Positions 9,099 through 17,746 of a DNA stretch of 64,000 nucleotides are shown here, one piece after another. Both the position numbers and the translations under genes were made by a program. Numbering within the stretch: position 1 is the first letter of the stretch; each line of letters begins with the position of its first letter. The notes beneath the pieces are model-generated. The model was not told where the DNA came from, searched no databases, and saw nothing but the letters and a program-made list of their open reading frames with translations. Source of the stretch: Prevotella sp. Rep29 (GTDB lineage: Bacteria > Bacteroidota > Bacteroidia > Bacteroidales > Bacteroidaceae); contig NZ_CP047159.1 of NCBI RefSeq assembly GCF_019551475.1, positions 1,116,001 through 1,180,000 of the forward strand, read 5' to 3'.

Positions 9099-9707
9099 TT
9101 ATCTCAAGTCGATGATTTCCGCATTGGGATAATTCTTCGCGTTGAATGTGAAGAGCGCGTCACTGAGTGTCTTCATCTGGAAGTTGCTGATGGTGATGGT
9201 GCTCCACTTGTTGTTCTGCCGCATTCTTACTTGTGTGGGAAGGTTGGTCGCCTTGTTGACGGTGACGTACATCTCTTGTATCGACTGTTTTTTCTGGTCT
9301 TTGAGATGTATCTGATAGCTGTTGCCGACGGTTTTCATCGCCAGTGCATATCCTTTTTTATATAATGTGATGAACGTGTAGGGGTTCATCTGTGCCTGTT
9401 GTGCGGCATTCGGATTGCTGACGTTCACCTCTTCGCTCTTCGCCAGATAGGTCCATTGGGTCTTTCCGTTGTACCATGTGGCTGCCTGTGGTGTCTTTGC
9501 GTAGAACTTGTTTCCTTTGACGTAGAGCGTTCCCGAGAGTTTTCCACTGGCGCCTCCGTCGATGGTGAAGTTGGCACTTGCGCCTCCTTTGCGCGTGATG
9601 AGTTTTGCTGCCTTGTCAAGTATCTGCTTTGCCTGAGCCGCATTTTGCGCATAGGCGGTTAAAGAGAGCAGAAGGGTCAGCGCTATCAGTATGTTTTTTC
9701 TTTTCAT
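9099..9707 (-). CDS. LolA-like outer-membrane lipoprotein carrier
   Basis: Periplasmic chaperone that would carry lipoproteins from the inner to the outer membrane. It has a signal peptide (MKRKNILIALTLLLSLTAYA), then a mature domain of about 180 residues with the LolA beta-barrel half pattern ('ASANFTIDGGASGKLSGTLY', 'KFYAKTPQAATWYNGKTQW'). It follows ftsK by 49 bp on the same strand, a common order in Bacteroidetes. Distant LolA-like paralogues are frequent in this phylum, so the exact cargo is not certain. Confidence 0.83.
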   Translation of the reverse strand: MKRKNILIALTLLLSLTAYAQNAAQAKQILDKAAKLITRKGGASANFTIDGGASGKLSGTLYVKGNKFYAKTPQAATWYNGKTQWTYLAKSEEVNVSNPNAAQQAQMNPYTFITLYKKGYALAMKTVGNSYQIHLKDQKKQSIQEMYVTVNKATNLPTQVRMRQNNKWSTITISNFQMKTLSDALFTFNAKNYPNAEIIDLR

Positions 9708-9756
9708 CGTTATTGCTTTTTGTCAGTATGACGCTCGTTTGCGAACAAGGTTTAAC

Positions 9757-12189
9757 TTATTTTGCCAGCGAGGCGAGCAGTTGCTCGAGCGTGTTGAGGT
9801 CTTGTATGAGCACTTCGCGCGGTTTGCTGCCTTGTGCCACGCCCACGATTCCTGCCTGTTCGAGTTGATCCATCAGTCGTCCGGCACGGTTGTAGCCGAT
9901 AGAGAAGCGCCGTTGAACCATGCTCGTTGAGCCTTGTTGCGAGGAGACGATGGAGCGTGCCGCCTCGTTGAAGAGCGGGTCTATCTGTGCGTTGGCGTCG
10001 AATGAGCCGCCTCCGCCTGCGCTTTCTTCCACGATGGGTTCAGGAATTTCAAACGGGTGCTGCGGACCAGGTTGGTTACAGATGTGTTCGTTGATGCGTT
10101 CCACTTCGGGTGTATCAACGAAGGCGCATTGTACGCGTTCCGGTTCGTTGCCTACGAGACAGAGCATGTCACCGCGACCGATGAGTTGGTTGGCTCCCGT
10201 GCGGTCGAGGATGATACTGGAGTCGATGCGTTGAGCTGTCTTGAAGGCGATGCGTCCGGGGAAGTTGGCTTTGATTCCGCCGGTGATGACTTTCGCTGAA
10301 GGACGCTGGGTGGCAATTACCATGTGAATACCGATGGCACGTGCCAACTGTGCGATACGTGTCAATGGCGTTTCCACCTCTTTTCCTGCGGTGATAATCA
10401 AGTCGGCAAACTCATCGATGATGACCACGATGTAGGGCATGAAAGCATGTCCGTCTTTGGGACTGAGCCGGTGGTTGAGGAATTTTGTGTTATATTCTTT
10501 GATGTTTCGTGCTCCGGCTTTCTTGAGCAGGTCGTAGCGGTGGTCCATCAACACGCAGAGTCCGTTCAGGGTCTTGATTACTTTCGAGGTGTCGGTGATG
10601 ATAGGTTCGTCCATGTTCTCGTCCAGCGCAGCCATGAAATGGTCGGCTATGGGACTATAGACGCTGAATTCCACCTTCTTCGGGTCGATGAGCACGAACT
10701 TCAGTTCGTTGGGATGTTTCTTGTAGAGCAGCGAAGTGATGATGGCGTTCATGCCGACCGACTTTCCCTGACCGGTCGCTCCTGCCACGAGCAGGTGTGG
10801 AACCTTTGCCAAATCTACCATATAGACCTCGTTCATGATGGTTTTTCCGAGCGCCATAGGCAGTTCCATGCTCTTTTCCGCTTCCTGGAACTTCTTCGAG
10901 TTGAGGATGCTCTGCATGGAGACGACATTTGCCTTGGCATTGGGCACTTCGATACCGATGGTTCCTTTTCCCGGTATCGGTGCGATGATGCGTATGCCCA
11001 TGGCTGAGAGCGAGAGGGCGATGTCGTCTTCCAGGTTTTTGATTCTCGAGATTTTCACACCAGGTGCGGGAGTGACTTCATAGAGGGTGATGGTCGGTCC
11101 GATGGTTGCTCGTATCTCGCTGATTTGCACGCCGAATGAGTTGAGTACGCGGATGATTCGGTTCTTGTTCGACTCCTGTTCGTCGCGGTCGATATATGGT
11201 TTTCCGTCGTCTTCGTATTTCTTGAGCAGTTCGAGCGTCGGGAATTTGTATCTTGTGAAGGGCTCGCGGGGGTTGATGGGCGTGTTGATGTCCACGTTTG
11301 CCACGGTCTTCCCATCGGCTTTTTCCTCTTCTTTCATCACTTCAACCTTCATGCCCAACCCGTTCGAGTTGTTCGTGCCTTCATTGCTGAGGGGCTCTTC
11401 TGCAATCGGCTTTTCCTCTTCCTGTTCTTGTGGATGAAGGTATTCCTCTTGTGAAGTGCCGGCTTCATCGGTTGTTTCCCCGTCGTCGAAGGTTCCCACT
11501 TCTGCGGTCTTAGATTCTTTTGATGAATTGTTGGTGATGACAAAGGGTATTTTTTTCAGATAGCCGAACGGATTGAACATCTTCCGAATGATATTGATGG
11601 TCTCGGAGCTGACGAAAGCGAGGAAGGCGAGTGCCACGATGAGCAGCAGCGCGATGAGTCCCGGTGCTCCGATGACGTTCTCAATCCATTGCGAGACGTG
11701 CGCTCCGTGGTCTCCGCCGGGGGTGAATATGCGGTCGCCGAAGATGGGTTTGAGGAATTTTGCGAAGGTGACCGAGCACCAGATGGTGATGATGGCGAGG
11801 CTGAAAAACCATTTCCAGAGGTTCAGCTGGTAGGCGTTCATGAGTTTGAGTCCGCAGATGATGAGGAATAAGGGAATCGTGAACGCTGCTATTCCGAAGC
11901 AGCGGGAGATGAAGAAGTAGGAGACGATGGCTCCCACCGACCCGCAGGTGTTCTGGAAGCTGCGCGCCGTGTTTTCTATTTCGCCCGGTCGCAAATCGGT
12001 CACCAGACTTTGGTCGGCTTCGCCCGTAGAGAAATAGGAGATGAAGGCGATGACCATGACTATCGCCAGCAGTATCAGGACGATGCCTGAGACGAAGTTG
12101 AATGTTTCGTTCTTTTGAAATATATTGCGGGCGCCCAATGCTTCGAGGAATGATTTTTTCTTCTGCGCCGTTTTCTTTTTCTTTGCCAT
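9757..12189 (-). CDS. ftsK: DNA translocase FtsK/SpoIIIE
   Basis: Septum-located hexameric DNA pump that clears the chromosome during division and activates XerCD at dif. In order: basic N-terminus; four membrane helices between residues 30 and 195; a Glu/Thr-rich linker (220-300); the alpha-beta motor domain with Walker A AGATGQGKS at 469-477 and Walker B 'VVIIDEFADLI' near 600; and a C-terminal gamma winged helix (about 745-805, 'SIGYNRAGRLMDQLEQAGIV') that reads KOPS-like sites. At 810 residues it is full length. First gene of the ftsK-lolA-DUF5687 operon. Confidence 0.95.
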   Translation of the reverse strand: MAKKKKTAQKKKSFLEALGARNIFQKNETFNFVSGIVLILLAIVMVIAFISYFSTGEADQSLVTDLRPGEIENTARSFQNTCGSVGAIVSYFFISRCFGIAAFTIPLFLIICGLKLMNAYQLNLWKWFFSLAIITIWCSVTFAKFLKPIFGDRIFTPGGDHGAHVSQWIENVIGAPGLIALLLIVALAFLAFVSSETINIIRKMFNPFGYLKKIPFVITNNSSKESKTAEVGTFDDGETTDEAGTSQEEYLHPQEQEEEKPIAEEPLSNEGTNNSNGLGMKVEVMKEEEKADGKTVANVDINTPINPREPFTRYKFPTLELLKKYEDDGKPYIDRDEQESNKNRIIRVLNSFGVQISEIRATIGPTITLYEVTPAPGVKISRIKNLEDDIALSLSAMGIRIIAPIPGKGTIGIEVPNAKANVVSMQSILNSKKFQEAEKSMELPMALGKTIMNEVYMVDLAKVPHLLVAGATGQGKSVGMNAIITSLLYKKHPNELKFVLIDPKKVEFSVYSPIADHFMAALDENMDEPIITDTSKVIKTLNGLCVLMDHRYDLLKKAGARNIKEYNTKFLNHRLSPKDGHAFMPYIVVIIDEFADLIITAGKEVETPLTRIAQLARAIGIHMVIATQRPSAKVITGGIKANFPGRIAFKTAQRIDSSIILDRTGANQLIGRGDMLCLVGNEPERVQCAFVDTPEVERINEHICNQPGPQHPFEIPEPIVEESAGGGGSFDANAQIDPLFNEAARSIVSSQQGSTSMVQRRFSIGYNRAGRLMDQLEQAGIVGVAQGSKPREVLIQDLNTLEQLLASLAK

Positions 12190-12217
12190 GTGGAATATGT
12201 TGTTGTGAATTTACATG

Positions 12218-12275
12218 CAAAAGTAAGGAAAAAAGTTAGAAAAGCCGATAAATTCGCAACTTTTTTTTAATTTTG
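12218..12275. promoter_or_regulatory. Divergent -7 elements for ftsK and the exonuclease gene
   Basis: A minus-strand TACTTTTG (12218-12225, reverse complement) lies 29 bp before the ftsK start. A plus-strand TAATTTTG (12268-12275) lies 23 bp before ATG 12298. No convincing -33 TTTG is seen for either. Confidence 0.6.
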
Positions 12276-12297
12276 CACTTTCAAAAGAGAGTGGTTG

Positions 12298-12960
12298 ATG
12301 AAAAAAGTCATCTACAATAAATATGATAAGGCTCTGATAGGCGGTTTGCCTCAGGTGCTTTTCCCGGGTGAAGTGGTGGTGATTGTCGATGCTGCCGAGG
12401 CTGACCGTGCCGTTGATTTTCTGCTTTCCCATCCGCTTTTGGGCGTTGATACGGAGACGCGCCCCTCGTTCAGGAAAGGCAAGCAGAACCGGGTGGCGCT
12501 CCTTCAGGTGGCAACGCCGCAGCGCTGTTTCCTCTTCCGTCTGAACCGCTTGGGCTTGGTGCCGTCGGTGGTGCGGCTGCTGGAGGACAAGAGGACGCTG
12601 AAGGTGGGCTTGTCGTTACACGATGATTTGCTTTCTCTCCACCGTCTGGGAGCCTTCACGGCGGGGCGTTTTGCCGATTTACAGGACTTGATGACCGAGA
12701 TAGGCATCGAGGACAAGAGTCTGCAGAAACTCTATGCCAATCTTTTCCACGAGAAAATCAGCAAACGGCAGCAGCTCTCGAACTGGGAGAACGACACGTT
12801 GTCGGAGAAGCAGAAAGGCTATGCTGCCACCGATGCGTGGGCGTGCATCAATTTGTATAATGAATATAACCGATTGCGGGAGACGGGTGATTATCAACTC
12901 GTTATAAGTGAAGCAAAGAAAGAGGAATATGTACAGGAAAGTATATCTGAAGAAGGGTAA
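12298..12960 (+). CDS. 3'-5' exonuclease, DEDDy type (RNase D-like fold)
   Basis: Single-domain ribonuclease/DNase of about 220 residues. Exo I carries Asp 51 and Glu 53 in 'GVDTETRPSF', Exo II a later Asp in 'GLSLHDDLL', and Exo III the Tyr and Asp of 'YAATDAWA', which makes it DEDDy. No HRDC domain follows, so it is shorter than true RNase D and closer to the stand-alone WRN-exonuclease-like proteins of Bacteroidetes. An in-frame TTG one codon earlier is unlikely to be used. Its last 32 bases overlap the next gene, so the two are probably co-translated. Confidence 0.85.
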   Translation: MKKVIYNKYDKALIGGLPQVLFPGEVVVIVDAAEADRAVDFLLSHPLLGVDTETRPSFRKGKQNRVALLQVATPQRCFLFRLNRLGLVPSVVRLLEDKRTLKVGLSLHDDLLSLHRLGAFTAGRFADLQDLMTEIGIEDKSLQKLYANLFHEKISKRQQLSNWENDTLSEKQKGYAATDAWACINLYNEYNRLRETGDYQLVISEAKKEEYVQESISEEG

Positions 12961-14110
12961 GGAGGAAAGTCTCAAGCGCTTTCATCCGTGGATTTTCTCG
13001 GGTGCGATTCATCATGTGGATGAGGGCATCGGCGAGGGCGAAGTGGTGCGCGTGCTGACCGTCGATGGCGATTTCATTGCCGTTGGTCACTATCAGGTGG
13101 GCTCCATTGCCGTTCGTGTGCTTTCGTTCGACGACGAGGAGGTGGGTGAAGCCTTCTGGGAGCGCCGGCTGAGGGCGGCTTTGCAGATGCGCATTGCCGT
13201 AGGTTTGGCTGACGTGACGGGCAACGACACCTACCGTCTGGTGCACGGCGAGGGCGACTTCCTGCCAGGGTTGGTCATCGACTGCTATGGCAAGACGGCG
13301 GTCGTGCAGGCACATAGCGTAGGAATGCACGTCTCACGCCACGAGATAGCCCAAACGCTCGTCAGCGTGATGGAAGGCAGAATCGCCAACGTCTTCTACA
13401 AGAGTGAGACGACGCTCCCCTTCAAAGCAGATTTGGGGCAGGAGAACGGCTTTATCATTGGCGGGAGTGCCGACGATACGGCTGTTGAGAACGGCTTGCG
13501 CTTCCATGTCGATTGGCTGAAAGGGCAGAAGACGGGCTTTTTCATCGACCAGCGCGAGAACCGCCTCCTGTTGGAAAAATATGCCAAGGGTAGGGACGTG
13601 CTGAACATGTTCTGCTACACGGGTGGCTTCTCGTTCTATGCCATGCGCGGCGGTGCGCAGACGGTACATTCGGTGGACAGCAGCGCCAAAGCCATTGAGC
13701 TGACCCGTCAGAACATCGCCCTCAACTTCCCCGACGACAGCCGCCATCAGGCGTTTTGCGAAGATGCCTTCAAGTTTCTCGACGGAATCGACGGGCGCTA
13801 CGACCTCATCGTGCTCGACCCGCCAGCCTTTGCCAAGCACCGCGGAGCGCTCCACAATGCGCTGAAAGGCTACACACGCCTCAACGCCAAGGCTTTCGAG
13901 CGGATACGCGAGGGAGGAATCCTCTTCACGTTCAGCTGCAGCCAGGTGGTCACGAAAGACCACTTCCGCAACGCCGTCTTCACCGCTGCCGCACAGTCGG
14001 GACGCAAGGTGCGGATATTGCATCAGCTGCATCAGCCCGCCGACCATCCTGTCAACATCTACCACCCCGAAGGCGAGTACCTGAAAGGACTTGTCTTGTA
14101 CGTCGAATAA
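12929..14110 (+). CDS. rlmI: Class I SAM-dependent rRNA large-subunit methyltransferase (RlmI family)
   Basis: Predicted 5-methylcytosine methyltransferase for 23S rRNA. An N-terminal PUA domain (about 1-75, 'LKKGKEESLKRFHPWIFSGA') leads to a ferredoxin-like segment and a Rossmann methylase with 'KTGFFIDQRENR', SAM-binding 'NMFCYTGGFSFYA', the acidic 'SVDSSAKAIEL' strand, 'VLDPPAFAKHR' and the C-terminal catalytic-loop region 'FTFSCSQVV'. ATG 12929 gives the normal N-terminus MYRKVYLKKG; the frame is open slightly further upstream from a GTG. It overlaps the exonuclease gene by 32 bp and is followed by tilS after 15 bp. Confidence 0.9.
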   Translation: MYRKVYLKKGKEESLKRFHPWIFSGAIHHVDEGIGEGEVVRVLTVDGDFIAVGHYQVGSIAVRVLSFDDEEVGEAFWERRLRAALQMRIAVGLADVTGNDTYRLVHGEGDFLPGLVIDCYGKTAVVQAHSVGMHVSRHEIAQTLVSVMEGRIANVFYKSETTLPFKADLGQENGFIIGGSADDTAVENGLRFHVDWLKGQKTGFFIDQRENRLLLEKYAKGRDVLNMFCYTGGFSFYAMRGGAQTVHSVDSSAKAIELTRQNIALNFPDDSRHQAFCEDAFKFLDGIDGRYDLIVLDPPAFAKHRGALHNALKGYTRLNAKAFERIREGGILFTFSCSQVVTKDHFRNAVFTAAAQSGRKVRILHQLHQPADHPVNIYHPEGEYLKGLVLYVE

Positions 14111-14125
14111 CACACACCAGCGGAT

Positions 14126-15469
14126 ATGTCGAACAGCGATTTCCTGAAGAAAGTTTCAGCCTTCATCGCCAAGCACCAGATGCTTCAGAAGGAAGGCACC
14201 TACCTGGTGGCACTCTCGGGCGGAGCCGACAGCGTGGCGCTGCTGTGCGCCCTGCAGGCGTTGGGCTATCGCGTGAAAGCTGCACATTGCAATTTCCATC
14301 TCCGTGGCGAAGAGTCGCTCAGGGACGCCAAGTTTTGCAAGCAGCTGTGCAAGGAGAGAGGCATCTTCATGCATCAGACAAATTTCGACACCCGCGCCCA
14401 TGCCGCCAAGCGCAAGATAAGCATCGAGATGGCTGCCCGACAGCTGCGCTATACGTATTTCTATAAGATGTTCTGGAAATATGGGTATGCTGGAGTGTGC
14501 ATCGCCCACCACCGCGACGACTCCGTTGAGACGCTGCTCATCAATCTCATCCGCGGTACAGGCATTCATGGCTTGCGCGGCATCACACCAGTCAACGAGA
14601 TTTTCTACCGACCGCTGCTCGGCGTCAGTCGGATGGAGATAGAAGACTATCTCAGCAGCATCGGGCAAGACTACATCACCGACAGCTCGAATCTCGTGGA
14701 CGACGTGGTGAGAAACAAAATCCGGCTCAACGTACTGCCGCTGCTGGAGACCATCAACCCTTCCGTGCGCAAGTGCATCGCCAAGACTGCCGGCCGTATG
14801 CGCGATGCAGCATCCATCATCGACCGCGTGATGGAAGAACGGACTGGCGACTTCGACCTCTTCAGCACACACAGACCTATATTCATCTCCATAGCATTAA
14901 TCAAAAACGAAGAACACCTGTACCTCCTACTGGAAGATTACGGCTTCAAACCCCAGCAGATAGAACAAATCTACGACAACCTTCACACCACGACGGGGAA
15001 GATGTTCCGCTCCGATACCTACGAACTGCTTTTCGACCGCGGAAACATCATTGTGGAACGTCGGGGGTGGGAAAATATTCCGCCGCTCACCATCACCGCG
15101 ACAGGGACATATTCCTATTCCGGCGACAAGACCTTCACGGTGGCAGAAGAGGAGTACACGCCCGGAATGCTTCTTGATAGAGGACCACATTGTGCACTTC
15201 TCGACAAGGCGAAAGTGACGTTCCCCCTGACCGTCAGGCGCGCAGCGAAAGGCGACCGCTTCGTGCCTCTCGGCATGAAAGGCTCCAAGCTGCTCAGCGA
15301 CTTCATGACCGACCGCAAGATGACGCGCTTCGAGAAACGTGCCCAGCTCGTCGTCACCGACGCCACCGGACGCATCATCTGGGTCGTCAGCCACCGACCC
15401 GACCACCGCTTCGCTGTTACCGGCGAAACGCGCAGTCTAATCACTATAAAATTGATAATTGACAATTGA
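14126..15469 (+). CDS. tilS: tRNA(Ile)-lysidine synthase
   Basis: Essential enzyme that converts the wobble C of tRNA-Ile(CAU) to lysidine using ATP and lysine, so that AUA is read as Ile. The ATP-pyrophosphatase P-loop SGGADS is at residues 31-36, followed by the N-type core motifs (HCNFHLRGEES, IAHHRDDSVET, RGTGIHGLRGI). The C-terminal part holds the TilS substrate-binding domain ('RRAAKGDRFVPLGMKG', 'DFMTDRKMTRFEK'). At 447 residues it is typical. It is the last gene before a 1.3-kb non-coding repeat region. Confidence 0.93.
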   Translation: MSNSDFLKKVSAFIAKHQMLQKEGTYLVALSGGADSVALLCALQALGYRVKAAHCNFHLRGEESLRDAKFCKQLCKERGIFMHQTNFDTRAHAAKRKISIEMAARQLRYTYFYKMFWKYGYAGVCIAHHRDDSVETLLINLIRGTGIHGLRGITPVNEIFYRPLLGVSRMEIEDYLSSIGQDYITDSSNLVDDVVRNKIRLNVLPLLETINPSVRKCIAKTAGRMRDAASIIDRVMEERTGDFDLFSTHRPIFISIALIKNEEHLYLLLEDYGFKPQQIEQIYDNLHTTTGKMFRSDTYELLFDRGNIIVERRGWENIPPLTITATGTYSYSGDKTFTVAEEEYTPGMLLDRGPHCALLDKAKVTFPLTVRRAAKGDRFVPLGMKGSKLLSDFMTDRKMTRFEKRAQLVVTDATGRIIWVVSHRPDHRFAVTGETRSLITIKLIIDN

Positions 15470-15569
15470 TAGTTCTTTTAGTCGCTTCGCTTGGGATTTC
15501 GCTTTGCACCTGAGCACCTACGGAGCGCAAGAAAAGCGTTAGAGACGATTATATAAATATGATTAGGTG

Positions 15570-15735
15570 TTTTCTACCTAAAATGTTTTATCCCTCGTAG
15601 GGGCGGATTGATGTATCCGCCCGCAAAGAAACAATCTGTATAATCTGCGCAATCTGCGGTTAATACTATTCGAGTGAATCAATGTATCCGCAGAAAACAA
15701 TCCGTGTAATCTGTGCAATCTGCGGTTAATGACGT
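15570..15735. repeat. REP-like palindrome and short duplicated sequence
   Basis: A palindrome GGGCGGAT-tgatgt-ATCCGCCC lies at 15601-15622. Then AATCTG(C/T)GCAATCTGCGG occurs twice (about 15642-15660 and 15708-15726). The same modules occur in reverse order at 59384-59465. No gene is visible here. Confidence 0.7.
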
Positions 15736-15747
15736 TTCATTTAATTG

Positions 15748-16137
15748 TTAAAATGTCAAGATTTCACCCGAAAAATGCTTACAAACGGGATGAAAGTTTT
15801 TGAATAGATATACGGCTGTTTCCGAATAATTATGCAAAACGTGCATATTTTTCACCGAAAAATGGTGGAAATTGCTTCCCAAAGTGCCACTTTCGGGCTT
15901 CAAAAGTGCAACTTTGGGAATGCGAAAGTGGCACTTTGGGGAGGTCAAAGTTGAACTTTCGCAAATCGCGTCTGCATGTTTTTGGTATAAAATGTGCTTT
16001 TTGCGTTTCTAACGCGCTGATTTTCAAGAAACTTTTCACAGGAGCGCTTAAAATGCTTCCGCCCTCGTCACAGTCCACCGACTTAAATATACAGCCTCTG
16101 AGTGCGTTAATATTTGTAAAGAAACCTAAAACGTCAT
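15748..16137. repeat. 390-bp intergenic repeat element, copy 1
   Basis: Almost identical (about nine bases in ten by eye) to the reverse complement of 59579-59961. It ends in conserved segments (TAAATATACAGCCTCTGAG on one side, ATAGATATACGGCTGTTTCC on the other) and carries a 22-bp palindrome array in the middle. It has no transposase. An 82-codon open frame through it is conserved in length but changes mostly at the amino-acid level, so I treat it as non-coding. Confidence 0.8.
15878..15965. repeat. 22-bp-period palindromic array, copy 4
   Basis: Within the 390-bp element, AAAG-type cores have their G at 15884, 15906, 15928 and 15950, exactly 22 bp apart. The cores are AAAGTGCCACTTT, AAAGTGCAACTTT, AAAGTGGCACTTT and AAAGTTGAACTTT. 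Three of the four are perfect odd palindromes. Confidence 0.85.
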
Positions 16138-16224
16138 CAGAAAAATGTCAAGGAAAATGACAAATGGAAGTCAGGAAAGTTAAGCCGGTAGAATCAGTGG
16201 AAAGTCTCATTTCTTTTGTCTTGG

Positions 16225-16290
16225 AGTAGGGGCGGATTGGTGTATCCGCCCGATTTGCTCCTGCGGGTCGATACATCAATCGACCCCTAC
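16225..16290. repeat. Pair of REP-like palindromes
   Basis: GGGCGGAT-tggtgt-ATCCGCCC (16229-16251, one extra base) and GGGTCGAT-acatca-ATCGACCC (16265-16286) stand side by side. Matching forms recur at 15601, 59415, 60025 and 60060. Their arms differ (GGATCC-like or GTCGAC-like) but the 8-6-8 layout is constant. Confidence 0.75.
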
Positions 16291-16332
16291 ATGCGTCATA
16301 CCTTAATTAAAGAATTATGAATGTTACACCAT

Positions 16333-16390
16333 CTCGGCATAAAAAACAAATGTATTTGTTTTGTTCTGCTCTCGATTTTTCGTAACTTTG
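16333..16390 (+). promoter_or_regulatory. Promoter cassette with operator-like palindrome
   Basis: A -33 TTTG (16360-16363), 19-bp spacer and -7 TAACTTTG (16383-16390) form a full Bacteroidetes promoter. A perfect palindrome AACAAATGTATTTGTT (16345-16360) sits on the -33 edge, where a repressor could bind. The region from CTCGGCATAAAAAAC onward is shared with the promoter at 31934-31998. No gene follows on the plus strand; it points at the island's left end. Confidence 0.65.
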
Positions 16391-16446
16391 TAAGAATTCT
16401 CAGCTTTTCTTTGTATAAAGGCTGTCTGAGGAATTGAAAGAAAATA

Positions 16447-16465
16447 GGGTTACGAATTGGCAACC
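16447..16465. other. Putative attL
   Basis: 19-bp sequence repeated directly at 24489. The 18 bases after the first G form an imperfect palindrome, as in many tyrosine-recombinase core sites, and it is framed by GGAATTGA and TCAATTCC. Confidence 0.5.
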
Positions 16466-16506
16466 GTACTCAATTCCACATTCTGCTATGAAATGCATTC
16501 AATGAA

Positions 16507-16584
16507 CACCCGACGGTGAGCCACCAGCCGTTTCAATAACTCATCATCGGGTGCAAAGGTAAACATTTCTTTTGAAAGAGCAAA
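16507..16584 (-). promoter_or_regulatory. Outward (leftward) promoter plus hairpin at island left end
   Basis: Read on the minus strand: -33 TTTG (16581-16584), a 19-bp spacer, -7 TACCTTTG (16554-16561), then a stem CACCCGA/TCGGGTG (16547-16553 with 16507-16513). Transcription would cross attL and leave the island. Only a 32-codon open frame follows, so the product may be a small RNA. Confidence 0.5.
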
Positions 16585-16608
16585 ATCTATTCATCTCTTT
16601 TTTCCTCT

Positions 16609-16699
16609 GAGCTTGCTCATCGCTCTTGAACTGATTGCGGCATTTTTTGTGGCACTTGCCAGATAAGTGCGTATTAGGCTACGTCCTTCTTCTGAAATG
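16609..16699. repeat. Left inverted repeat of the cargo cassette
   Basis: Matches the reverse complement of 22155-22241. The inner 51 bp align without gaps at 41 positions, including an 18-bp perfect core AAGTGCGTATTAGGCTAC (16664-16681). An outer GAGCTTGCTcAT also matches. The repeat surrounds the cargo but excludes the HTH and recombinase genes. Confidence 0.8.
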
Positions 16700-16744
16700 A
16701 TATGTCGCATACAGAACTACCTAAGAATACTGCATCAGGAGAAT

Positions 16745-17737
16745 CTACCTTGAAATGTGTACATCTTTTATCTCTCTACTCTTTACTTTGATACATTCTG
16801 CGGACGAGGAATCGAATAGTACGACATTTACGCCACCATTATGTAATGAACTATTAAAGCATATACCATCAATACCATTAATCTTACAATACTCACAAAT
16901 TAGTTGCGTTGGAACATACTCTAACTCGGAATCATATCGTCTTAAGGGTTTTGACAAGTCTGAACTTATAAGTTGTAGTATTTTTTGTTTTGCAATTACT
17001 TCTGAAAGCGAAATGGTAGAATTGTTATACGCATAATACAAACTCAATGCAGAGGTGAAATCCAAGATATTTAAGTCTCTTGTAGTCTTAAAACTTCCTA
17101 TGGCTAACTTATCCAAATACAACGCACGGACTTCGTAGTATGTTGTTTCCTCGTTCTTGCACAAATACAAATAGGGTATACCAAGAGGATTTGCTCTACC
17201 TGCTGTTGCCTTCCCTCTCGGAGGACAACCCATATCGTTTTTGGTCAGATAGGTTCGCTCTGATGGAATGACTCTTGCTCTATACAAAATAGTGCCTTGG
17301 GGAATTGTTGTATTCGCTTCTATCATATTGTTACCATCAAAGTATGACAAATTTGCAAAGAACCTCTTTTCTTCTCGAACTTCCCTTTTTATATCATCCC
17401 ATGTTGAGATGTCACTCTTGATAGCATCAACATATCCAACTTTTTCGTTTAAATCATAACCATAATTGTCTAATGACAAAAAATGACCTATGATTCTTTT
17501 GCCAACTTCATCATCAACAAAAATGTCCCAGTCCTTTTGAAGAAGACCAACTATATCTACCCCTTCTCTGGCTGGCTGAAACAAATGTAACAATTCCTTG
17601 AAGAAATCTGCAAAGATGTCGATGTCTACAACATATGCTTCTTGCCCACACGCATCGCAAATCCCAAAAACTGACGATTCGTTGCTGACAGAAATTTGTA
17701 ATTCTACATCATTAAAGCAGTTACTACAGATTAACAT
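16745..17737 (-). CDS. RES-domain protein with N-terminal zinc ribbon (HEPN/RES N-terminal type)
   Basis: 330 residues. The N-terminus has two CxxC pairs (Cys 4/7 and Cys 27/30), a zinc-ribbon pattern seen in HEPN/RES N-terminal proteins. The C-terminal half is a RES domain: Arg 153 in 'ILYRARV', a Glu near 202 in 'TTYYEVRALYL' and Ser 296/297 in 'GICFNSS'. RES enzymes degrade NAD+ and are toxins in RES-Xre systems. No Xre-type antitoxin gene is adjacent; instead sce7725 and sce7726 genes lie just upstream on the same strand (9 bp gap), so all three probably form one operon. Toxic or antiviral NADase activity is inferred. Confidence 0.75.
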   Translation of the reverse strand: MLICSNCFNDVELQISVSNESSVFGICDACGQEAYVVDIDIFADFFKELLHLFQPAREGVDIVGLLQKDWDIFVDDEVGKRIIGHFLSLDNYGYDLNEKVGYVDAIKSDISTWDDIKREVREEKRFFANLSYFDGNNMIEANTTIPQGTILYRARVIPSERTYLTKNDMGCPPRGKATAGRANPLGIPYLYLCKNEETTYYEVRALYLDKLAIGSFKTTRDLNILDFTSALSLYYAYNNSTISLSEVIAKQKILQLISSDLSKPLRRYDSELEYVPTQLICEYCKINGIDGICFNSSLHNGGVNVVLFDSSSAECIKVKSREIKDVHISR

Positions 17738-17746
17738 AGTTATATA

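Noticed and set aside
15830..16078. 82-codon open frame through the 390-bp repeat (and its partner at 59631-59879)
   Set aside because: Length is kept in both copies, but about ten of 82 residues differ and most base changes alter amino acids. This fits non-coding DNA in which the arrays happen to lack stops.
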